Below are positions 55,881 to 64,000 of a DNA stretch of 64,000 nucleotides, piece after piece. Location: the NCBI RefSeq assembly GCF_016802725.1, contig NC_052665.1:20342501-20406500 (forward strand), given 5' to 3'. Source of the stretch: Solenopsis invicta (Eukaryota; Arthropoda; Insecta; Hymenoptera; Formicidae). Under the pieces are notes generated by a model, which made no database searches, was not told the DNA's origin, and saw nothing but the letters and a program-made list of their open reading frames with translations. The translations under genes and the position numbers were made by a program. Each line of letters opens with the position of its first letter. Positions within the stretch are counted from its first letter, which is position 1.

Positions 55881-56750
55881 ATAGGCATCAGAAAGAAAGA
55901 AGAAAGACTTATCAAAGGTTACAAATAGACATTTCCGTAGAATTATATTGGATGAATATAATAAGACTAGAGGACGAATATATCACAGTTTTAAAAGAAC
56001 ACATAATATTTCTGACACTTCTGAAAATACATCATACTGCATCTAATGGCATAAATAATATTAATGATCACAATAATAGTCATATAACTAATGTTAATCC
56101 TAATAATCTTTATGTATATTAACGTATCAAGATTATAACATATTAATATTGAAAAAGATGTGTTTGAAACAAAGAATAAAATTAGTTTTGCAGATGAACT
56201 AGCTCAATGGATTATTACTAATAATATCTCACATAATAGTACAAATGAACTATTATCAATAATGAGATCAGAAAATGTATCTGTTCCTAAAGATTGTAGA
56301 ACTTTATTAAACACTCCTAAATTCTCTGATAATATTGTCAATATGCCACCTGGTGCATATATTCATTTTGGTATTGAGAAAGGTATATTACATCAGAAAA
56401 CACTGCCACAAAATTTAGATGTTCTTCCATTAATGATCAATATTGATAGATTACCATTGTGTAAATCATCAAATAGTCAATTTTGGCCTATTTTAATGTC
56501 AATCGACTTAATCGAAATTTCAGAACCTTTTATTGTAGGCGTTTATCATGGAACAAAAAAACCAGAATCAATAATAACTTTTTTAAATTTATTTGTTGAG
56601 AAATATTTATTATTAAAAAACAATGGTATTATTATAAATAATAAATTAATTAATTTGGAATTAAAAAAAATTATTTGTGATGCACCTGCTACATCATTTG
56701 TACTTGCAACAAAATATCACTCAGGATATTTTGGATGTAATAAACCCAGA
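55881..56750 (+). pseudogene. Tnp2/DUF4218-like DDE transposase, copy 1 (N-terminal half)
   Basis: 55881-56038 reads, in one frame, RHFRRIILDEYNKTRGRIYH, like the N-terminus of the copy at 60094. After stops near 56040-56105, 56160-56753 encodes FADELAQWIITNNISHNSTN, PKDCRTLLNTPKFSDNIVNM, CKSSNSQFWPILMSIDLIE and ICDAPATSFVLATKYHSGYF. The last holds the probable second catalytic Asp. The frame ends at HSGYFGCNK where unrelated sequence starting CCCAGATAGC begins at 56743. Family name is provisional; such proteins are common, mostly unnamed, in ant genomes. Confidence 0.65.
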
Positions 56751-57242
56751 TAGCAAAATGTGCTGAAGCATAGAAGCAGCAAACCTTGTCGGATTTGTTT
56801 GCTGCTTCTATGCCGGATTTAGTGCAGCATATGTTGCATACAGATATTTACATGTGTAAAAATTGTGATTTCAATAATGAAACGTACTCGTATAAATATT
56901 AATATTGTTTTGTTAATGATATTATTCTAAAATGTTATCAAAATTAAAGTTTTAACGTGAAAAATTGCTTCATGATTATCATGATTGATGCCAGCATAAC
57001 TATTCGTATTAGTGTTGGATAATCAAGTTGGCATATTTACAACATGGATGTCATATCATGTGCAGAAAAATGATAAGCATATGTGTTTCAAGAAATTTGC
57101 TATTAATAGGTACGAAGCAACGCTAAAGTATGTACATTAATATTTATATTTCTTTATTTTGATAAATATCCTAAATTAAAAAGTTAGTGAAAATCTGTGA
57201 AGTGCGTTTTCGCGGTCGCATTTTTACTTTCTGCGATGCCGA
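56743..57242. other. Insertion breaking the transposase; contains a 17-bp perfect hairpin
   Basis: The sequence starts CCCAGATAGCAAAATGTGCT and interrupts the protein at GCNK. 56768-56784 (GCATAGAAGCAGCAAAC) is the exact inverse of 56797-56813 with a 12-nt loop. The right end of the insertion was not found. The rest is AT-rich. Confidence 0.5.
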
Positions 57243-58138
57243 TTGGCTGACTGGTGTGGACGAGTCCATGGTGTAATGGGCGAGTCGACTGAGATCGGTG
57301 AGGTTAAGTGCGTGATGTGTGCAACCGGCGACAGCAACCGCTCGAGACAATTCTTTTTGGAAAGAGATATCGAGTTAAAATTCAAAAAATTACAAAAATT
57401 GAAAGAATATCGAATGCAGAGATTATCAAAGAGCGAGAAGTTTTATAAATTTATCAGACAGGCAGATGAAGTAATCGAATGAATCGGGGACCAAACAATA
57501 GTAAGCTTATAATTATTTAATTATACCTAAGCAGAACAGGGAGTCATCACGTCAAAATGATGTCAAAATGATGTCAAAGTGACTGCATAATGATCATTAC
57601 AAGTCACTTTTTAATCAATTATGATTCATTTTGATGTCATTTTGACACAATCGTAAATCACTTTGATGTCATTTTGACTTGTTGTTCTGCTTGGGTATAT
57701 TACTTAATTTTTTTATATATTAATATCTATATTTATAGATATTAATATAATTAATATAATATATTATTTTGAACTTGGCATTGATAATTAGTAAATATTA
57801 TAATTAAAGATTGCTTCATCCAAGGATTACAGTTGTTATGTAGAACACGTGGAATTGCTGATATTAAACAATTTCCTAGCTGGTTTAATGACCAGTGACA
57901 TGTATCAGCTGTTCTTGACGAGGGGCAAAGATTGATTGAACAGAAAAATCCAGAGAAAAACAAGATACTCCAGAAAATTGACAAAACGAAGCAACACTGG
58001 GAGGACTTGAAAGAATTGGCGCACGCTCGACAAAACGCATTGGCAGGTACCAAGCAGATGTACATGTTTGATAGGACAGCTGATGAGACCATTACCTGGA
58101 TACAGGAAAAGGAAGTGACTCTCAGCTCGGACGACTGA
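57243..58138 (+). pseudogene. Spectrin-repeat protein pseudogene or decayed exons
   Basis: 57340-57480 encodes LKEYRMQRLSKSEKFYKF and RQADEVIE, followed by TGA where Trp is expected (EVIE*IGDQ). 57850-58136 encodes VLDEGQRLIEQKNPEKN, ELAHARQNALAGTKQMYMFD and TADETITWIQEKEVTLSSDD, which continue spectrin repeats (Trp and Glu positions as in the family), with one more stop (NDQ*HVSA). About 50 residues between are missing, and a 174-bp MITE sits there at 57524-57697. Spectrins are membrane-skeleton proteins. I cannot say which spectrin. No introns are evident, so a retrocopy is possible; no poly(A) tail was seen. Confidence 0.6.
57524..57697. mobile_element. 174-bp palindromic MITE in the spectrin pseudogene
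   Basis: The ends TACCTAAGCAGAACA and TGTTCTGCTTGGGTA are inverted, and the body repeats TCAAAATGATG and TTTGATGTCATTTTGAC in opposite orientations. A related decayed copy is near 5540-5690. Confidence 0.65.
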
Positions 58139-58744
58139 GGTGCAAAGAATAACTAAGAAGCGAAAACGTTAAGAGAGTAAGCAGTTATTAGACAATTCTC
58201 ATCGTGCGCAACATGACGAATTTAACGGCTCATGAATGAGTCTGAATATGTGAGTAAAAGTTAATATACTCGAAGCTGAGATATTTTATATAATAATTTG
58301 CATATTATATACAATGCTTTTTTTAAATTTATTTTTAAAATTTCAGGTATTAGTGTACAAGGATTAACAAATGTGTTGATTTTAATACATTTGAAAGCGA
58401 TGGAGCTAAGGAACTCAACGTCCAAATTTTTGATACTATTATGCTCTAGAAGCAAGTTTTGAAATAGTTACTGAGAAAGGTCCTTATGAGTCATATGAAG
58501 GCTGTCCAATCAGTGTACGTTTTCAAGGTAAATATTTTTTCATTCTCTATTGTTAAAAATTATTTACATCTGAAACATGTAAAATGGAGTACAGACTCTA
58601 GGGTGTCTTTTCCTGATCAGACGATAGCTGTTCTGACTGGGGTTAATTTTGGCTATTTAATTTAATGGTATCGTCAATTCTGAAGTAAGCGTTGTGAAGA
58701 TTTTCCTCTTCGCAAACCAAAAAAAAAATAAGTCTTGAGACGTC
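58139..58744. other. No gene assigned
   Basis: AT-rich. At 58452-58530 a short open frame (ASFEIVTEKGPYESYEGCP) ends at a donor-like CAAGGTAAAT. It could be a decayed exon but has an upstream stop and no match I recognise. Confidence 0.3.
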
Positions 58745-59465
58745 GGATAGCTTCACTTCATTTTTCACTCAGTTCATTTTCACTACTATTAAACATTATT
58801 CCCCCATCTTTCATTACTGAATTTACTTCTTCAACGAAATTTTTAAAGAAATCAGCACTTATAGGTTTACGTTTTCTTTCATAAATTCTAACAATTTCTG
58901 GTGTACTACCACAAATATTGGCAATTCTACATTGAATAGGCCAAATTTGGATTTGATCTGACTTGTCTAAGGTAGCACCATCAGGACTAAAATCTACTTT
59001 TAAATTTTGAGGTATCAAAGCTTGTGAAACGTTTCGAGGACTGTTGATTATCCCAGCTACAAAACCTGTTTGAAGATACTCTCCAGGAGGAACGTTTCTT
59101 AATTCGACGGATACGCGAGGAGTTTTTCTGTAAATGTAGAAGTATAGTCTACATTATCCTTATCTTCCTCAACGCTGTTTTTATTGCTATCACTAACGTA
59201 GGTTGTATCAAAATCTGAAAAACTTTGTTTACTCTTACTTAAAACATTCTGAACTTTTAAATCAACTACATGATTGAGAAACTGAATTGGAATCAAACGA
59301 CTATTTTTCAGTTGTTGAATTATCAATTGAAGCAAGATGCTCGACAGAATCCTTACGTTCGAATATTTTATTATGATGATTGTGTAACAAATTGTTTAAT
59401 GCTTCAATGCAACTACGTTTCAGTTCAGCTGCAATTTGCTGACGTTGGCGAAAAGAAATTTAACT
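58745..59465 (-). pseudogene. Tnp2/DUF4218-like transposase fragment, inverted copy
   Basis: Minus strand, collinear with plus-strand 60150-60915: RQRQQIAAELKR, ASIDNSTTE, YTSTFTEK, then TPRVSVELRNVPPGEYLQTG, QIQIWPIQCRIANICGS and VMKDGGIMFN. Compared with that copy about 120 bp is missing between two AAAAACT motifs, which shifts the frame. Several stops occur. With the plus copy it forms a long inverted repeat around a spacer of about 0.7 kb. Confidence 0.7.
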
Positions 59466-60093
59466 ACCATTTGATTCCCACCTCCGAGCTACGACTTCTC
59501 CGAGTTGGAAGCGTTGCCACGGAGCGTGCGCATGTAACCACCGAACAGTTGACATCGCAATCTCGTGAGTTTCCTAACCCTAAATAGTTGTTAACTTCAA
59601 CGATTTATATTTTACTTTGCTAGTGCTAATTATTTCTATCAGAGTTTTTTGTTTTGTGTACAAACGCGTCCAAGGAGCTTAATTTCATCGAAATTGAAAT
59701 ACGAGAATCGTATTCTGTATACCTATTTTGTTTCGATTCTCAAGTTATACGAGAAATGTTTTTTGCAGTTCACAAACTGATAAATTATCATATGATGAGT
59801 CATGTAGGAACTAATAAATCATTTCTTTTGTATAATACTTTTTAAAACTATTTTTTGTCTGTCAAAATCAAAAAATCAATCTCTCAATTTTGTTATACTT
59901 TTAGATTACTTTACTACCTTCCTCAATCCACGCAGTCCACTCCTGCATGTAGATGTCCTCCAATTTTTTTCATGTTTTCCCGTGCTGTACAATTTACACA
60001 TTATTTTAATTACATTAATTATTTTAATTGTATTTTATACAATTAATTATTTTAATTTACATTTGCAATAATTATATAAATATTAGCAACATA
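59466..60093. other. Spacer between inverted transposase copies; no gene recognised
   Basis: It contains a plus-strand ORF (59654-59845, 63 codons) without recognised domain and AT-rich sequence up to the ATG at 60094. Confidence 0.35.
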
Positions 60094-62066
60094 ATGAAAC
60101 AATATAAACAACTTGTGCACAGTAATTTTTGTAGTCATCGGGCTTTTCGCCACATTTCTTTTCGTCAACGTCAGCGAATTGCAGCTGAATTGAGACGTAC
60201 TCGCATAGTTGAGGCATCATATAATTTGTTACACAATCATCGTAACAATATATTTGAACGTAGGGATTCTTTCAAACATCTTTCTTCAATAGATAATTCA
60301 ACGACTGAAGAACAGTCAGTTGATTTAGTTTTTCAATATAAGTAGAAGTTCAAAATGTTTTAAGTTCTTCAGATTCTGATACTTTCTACGATAGTGAATA
60401 CAGCATTGAGGATAATGTAGACTCTACTTCTACATTCGCAGAAAAACTTGCGACTTGTTTTATTGAGTGTGGAATTAATCACGTACAAGGGAATATGATT
60501 CTTAAGACATTACGTTCCCATAACTGTCTGTCATATCTCCCAAAGGATGTACGAACTTTGTTAAAAACTCCTCGTGTATCCGTCGAGTTAAGAAACGTTT
60601 CTCCTGGAGAGTATCTGCATACGGGTTTCGTAATTGGGCTAAACAACAGTCTTGAAAACGTTTCACAAACTTTGATACCCGAACATTTGGAAATTGACTT
60701 TAGCACCGATGGTGCTATTTTGGACAGGTCAGGTCAAATTCAAATTTGGCCTATACAATGTAGAATTGCCAACATTTCTGGTAGTAGACCAGAAATTGTT
60801 GGAATCTACCGAGGAAAGCATAAACCTCTAAGTGCTGTTGACTTCTTTAAAGATTTTGTCGATGAAGTTAATACTGTAATTAAAGATGGTGGAATAGTGT
60901 TTAACGGTAAGAGACTACCTATTGTCCTAAGATCTTTTATAGCCGATGCTCCAGCGCGAGCATTTATTTTGAACCACAAAGTCATACGTCTTTTCACCCG
61001 TGTTCAAAATTCTAAGTGTCCGGCGAATTTTATGAACGACGACCTGTTTTTCTTGGAATTGATCATGTTGCTCGTACAGATGTAGAATATGCAGAACAAC
61101 GGAACGAAAATTATTTTAAACAAGGAGATACTCCGTTGTCACACATCCCAATTAGTATGATTAGTCAAATTCCTTTTGAAAGCATGCATCTCATATATCT
61201 TGGTATAGGGAAAAAGTTATTCTCAGCATGGGTTAGTGGCCAGTATTCAGTTTCGAGTAGACTTCCAAGTTTTAAAATAGCTGAGATTTCAGAAAGACTT
61301 ATTCATCTTATTAAATATTATCCGAGGGATTTTAATCGACCTCCGAGACGAATTGAAGAATATTCCAATTATAAAGTTACCGAAATTCGACATTTTTTTC
61401 TTTATACCGGGCCAGTGGTTTTGAATGGTATTTTGCCGGATGATTTATATAAACATTTCTTGCTTTTACACACAGCATTGCGCTATTTATCTTATACTTT
61501 GCCGACTGAGGAGTATTTAATTTTTGCAGAACTTGCTTTACGTTTGTACGTTAAAAAATGTTCAACATTTTATGGAATATCTTTTATGTCGTTTAATGTT
61601 CATGGACTGTTACATGTCATAGAAGATGTTAAGACTCTGGGGCCTCTTGAGTCATACTCTGCCTTCGCATATGAAAATAATATGCGTACTTTCAAGAGAT
61701 ATTGCAGAAAACCTCATCTTCCTTTGCAACCAATTGCACGCAGGAGGGTTGAAGAATCAAACCATGATAGACAGATTAACAGAAAGTCACTTCGAGATCA
61801 CCAAACTAGCAAACTATTAACTGTTCGTAAAAAACACAAGACTGGTCCAATTCCAAAAGAACTATCAGGTGCACAGCAATATTCCGAGTTACAGACAGAG
61901 AGATTTACATTAGGACTTCAATTTCATAATTGTTGCTGCTTGTTGCAAGATAGATCCATTTGTATCATTGTCAATATTCTGATATTTCAAAAAACTCATT
62001 ATTTGGTTGTTAAAAAATTTCGTTGTATAGATAATTTTTTCGATGTTGGAATTTCATCAACTTGTA

Positions 62067-63377
62067 CGAGGTGTGTTCAAAAAGTATCGCGAATTTTGAA
62101 TTTTCGCGGGTTACGTATATTCGAATTTCGATCTTTTTGTGGCGTTATGTTGGTACTCATGTCTCTCACTTATGCCGACAAGCTCGGCCATTTTGAATGT
62201 TCACTTAATTGTTGACAGCTGCTTTGCTTGCACGTGTTTTGGATCGTCTTCGATTTTTACCTATTCAAAAAAATGGATCAAAGAACCTGTATCAAATTTT
62301 GTGTGAAAAACGAAATTAAGTGCGCGGATGCATTCCGAATGTTGATTGTGGCATACGGAGAAGCTACCTTGGACCGAAGCAACGTTTATCGGTGGTACAA
62401 AATGTTCTCAGAAGGCCGAGAAGATGTGAACGACGAAGAGCGTGCCGGACGCCCGAGCACTTCAACAACAGACGAAAAAATTAATGAAGTGGAGAAAATG
62501 GTATTGGCCAATCGTCGAATCACCGTTAGAGAAGTTGCTGAGGACCTAAACATATCGATTGGCTCGTGCCATTCGATTTTTATCAATGATTTGGGCATGA
62601 GACGGGTCGCCGCGAAATTCGTACCAAAATTGCTCAATTGCGACCAAAAACAGCATCGCATGAACATTGCTAATGAGATGTTGGACTCTGTCCGCGACGA
62701 CCCAAATTTGCTCCAGAGGGTCATAACTGGTGACAAATCGTGGGTTTATGGTTATGACGTGGAAACCAAAGCTCAATCATCTCAATGGAAGCTGCCGCAC
62801 GAACCAAGACCGAAAAAAGCGCGCCAAGTTCGGTCGAATGTGAAAGTTTTGCTGACAGTTTTCTTCGATTGCAGGGGCGTGGTGCATCATGAGTTCTTGC
62901 CACAGGGTAGAACGGTCAATAAAGAATATTACCTGCAAGTTATGCGCAATTTGCGCGAAGCAATCCGCCAGAAACGCCCGGATTTGTGGAAGAACAAAAA
63001 TTGGCTTTTGCACCACGATAACGCCCCTGCTCACACATCGTTGCTTGTGCGCGACTTTTTGGCCAAAAACAACACACTAATGATGCCGCAGCCACCGTAT
63101 TCCCCAGATCTGGCCCCCTGTGACTTTTTCTTGTTCCCTAAACTGAAGAGGCCCATGAAAGGACGACGTTACGCTACGCTTGACGAGATAAAGACGGCAT
63201 CGAAGGAGGAGCTGAACAAGATAAAAAAAAATGATTTTTTGATGTGCTTCGAAGATTGGAAAAACCGTTGGCACAAGTGTATAATATCTCATGGGGATTA
63301 CTTTGAAGGGGACAAAATAGATATTCATGAATAAATAAATAATTTTTGAAAAAACACAAAATTCGCGATACTTTTTG
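62067..63377 (+). mobile_element. Mariner element with intact transposase; right end trimmed
   Basis: TA (62065-62066) precedes CGAGGTGTGTTCAAAAAGTA and TCGCGAATTTTG. The right side has the inverse CAAAATTCGCGATACTTTTTG at 63357-63377, but the outermost GAACACACCTCG is lacking and host transposase sequence starts almost at once. The element lies in the C-terminal coding part of the surrounding transposase pseudogene. Loss of the outer right repeat should reduce its own mobility while the protein could still act in trans. Confidence 0.85.
62273..63334 (+). CDS. Mariner transposase (DD34D), intact ORF
   Basis: 353 codons from MDQRTCIKFCVKNEIK; an upstream in-frame ATG at 62228 adds 15 residues but lies close to the terminal repeat, so the family-like start is preferred. 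The N-terminal half has paired helix-turn-helix regions (AFRMLIVAYGEATLDRSNVY, and REVAEDLNISIGSCHSIF after ITV). Catalytic Asp residues are in GDKSWVYGYD, HHDNAPAHT and YSPDLAPCDFFLF, the last two separated by exactly 34 residues. WVYGYD and YSPDLAP are mariner signatures. It cuts and pastes mariner DNA at TA sites in the nucleus. Length and absence of stops suggest recent arrival. Confidence 0.93.
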   Translation: MDQRTCIKFCVKNEIKCADAFRMLIVAYGEATLDRSNVYRWYKMFSEGREDVNDEERAGRPSTSTTDEKINEVEKMVLANRRITVREVAEDLNISIGSCHSIFINDLGMRRVAAKFVPKLLNCDQKQHRMNIANEMLDSVRDDPNLLQRVITGDKSWVYGYDVETKAQSSQWKLPHEPRPKKARQVRSNVKVLLTVFFDCRGVVHHEFLPQGRTVNKEYYLQVMRNLREAIRQKRPDLWKNKNWLLHHDNAPAHTSLLVRDFLAKNNTLMMPQPPYSPDLAPCDFFLFPKLKRPMKGRRYATLDEIKTASKEELNKIKKNDFLMCFEDWKNRWHKCIISHGDYFEGDKIDIHE

Positions 63378-63555
63378 TTTTAAGTGTTCAAATTTGAGTA
63401 TTGAAACTTTTGTTGTGTCTGCAAGTACAATTGAAGCAAAATGTTATCAAATGCCATATTGGCAAAATAACAGTGCTAATGAAGATTTCAGTAGTTCCGA
63501 TAAAACATCAAGTGCACAAAGTACTGATAAATTCATTGTTATGGCATTAATATAA

Positions 63556-64000
63556 ATATTTTAATACTTTGTGTATATAGGCTTTTCTTATTTTCTAATT
63601 TGTTACTTCCGCACCAAAAATAATAATTTGAATATTTTATTACATATACATAATTAATATTTTAATAAATCGTTAAGAAATTATTTAATAAAATGCAAAA
63701 ATATTCTATTAATAAATATATTATACATTACACTTTATACTTGCACAAAAAAACCATTTATGATATATTACATAAAAAAAGTAGCTCATATGTATACTTC
63801 AATCTAGATTGTATTACATCCTATAAATTAGCGGAACAAAGTCAAGCAGAATCAATTCAAACTAATTTTTTTATTTGTTGCTCATTTCTTGCTAAACATT
63901 TGCCAAAGAAAAAAATTTGTTGTATTAATTTTTTTATAAAATAATGTTCCGCTAAAGGAAGTTTAAGTTAGCGGAACAATACCTTTATATTGAAAAAATT
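63556..64000. other. AT-rich end; repeated TTAGCGGAACA motif
   Basis: TTAGCGGAACA occurs at 63828-63838 and 63968-63978, and inverted as TGTTCCGCTAA at 63945-63955, so the last pair forms an 11-bp hairpin with a 12-nt loop. This may be the terminus of another element that continues past the window. The ORF at 63693-63944 is AT-driven. Confidence 0.4.

Larger units (their letters stand above)
60094..63555 (+). pseudogene. Tnp2/DUF4218-like DDE transposase, copy 2, nearly complete but broken by a mariner
   Basis: Start ATG 60094 (MKQYKQLVHSNFCSHRAFRH). Frame 1 runs to 60345, then the next frame from about 60350 carries DTFYDSEYSIEDNVDSTSTF, PKDVRTLLKTPRVSVELRN, DFSTDGAILDRSGQIQIWPI and FIADAPARAFILNHK. 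A lost base and a stop near 60980-61015 move coding to 61016-62066, with PFESMHLIYLGIGKKLFSAW, IRHFFLYTGPVVLNGIL and NVHGLLHVIEDVKTLGPLES followed by SAFAYENN. The motifs STDG, ADAP and the late E fit a DDE layout. A mariner is inserted at 62067; the C-terminus resumes near 63370 (NLSIETFVVSASTIEAK) and ends at 63555. CACTA-like assignment is an inference. Confidence 0.65.

Overview
The window reads as AT-rich insect nuclear DNA, most likely from a hymenopteran and plausibly an ant. The basis is the mix of Ty3/gypsy, Penelope-like, I/LOA-type LINE, hAT, piggyBac and mariner elements with many terminal-inverted-repeat MITEs, plus long AT-rich stretches and CA/GT and CG-containing microsatellites. 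No bacterial-style operon, CRISPR array or rRNA operon is present. I see no intact host protein gene with confidence. The window is a transposon graveyard with two young-looking elements.

Layout. 1-5.7 kb holds two copies of a TTAA-flanked MITE of about 975 bp, an 896-bp inverted-repeat element with a 7-bp target duplication, and an older repeat. 5742-10994 is a full-length Ty3/gypsy retrotransposon with two LTRs of equal length that look identical, a gag ORF, a protease-RT-RNase H-integrase ORF in the -1 frame, and a canonical GGGAAAC slippery site in the overlap. 11.6-14.45 kb is an internally deleted non-LTR element with a recognisable target duplication. 15.5-22.4 kb is a decayed gypsy element on the minus strand, split in its RT by a 3.16-kb hAT element. 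22.4-25.4 kb holds microsatellites, a 465-bp near-complete hairpin element and a broken piggyBac.

25.4-47 kb is mostly gene-free and AT-rich, with nested repeats: Penelope fragments cut by a MITE that carries 5S-rRNA-like sequence, a tRNA-like sequence at the centre of an inverted repeat, a TTAA element inside an older repeat, a foldback element, a decayed mariner, a 128-bp MITE with a 9-bp target duplication, and a three-level nest at 38.8-42.4 kb. A CpG-rich patch at 47.04-47.52 kb looks like a possible minus-strand promoter and first exon. 49.2-53.8 kb may be one inverted-repeat element containing a Penelope-like element whose terminal repeats are inverted and contain hammerhead-ribozyme-like motifs. 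54.2-54.8 kb is a tandem repeat.

55.9-63.6 kb holds three copies (one inverted) of an unnamed DDE-type transposase resembling Tnp2/DUF4218 proteins, a broken spectrin-repeat pseudogene, and a mariner with an intact transposase ORF inserted in the largest of the three. No genes here work together as a host pathway. The functional story is element mobility, nesting and possible hairpin or dsRNA production. All homology calls are from motif recognition by eye.
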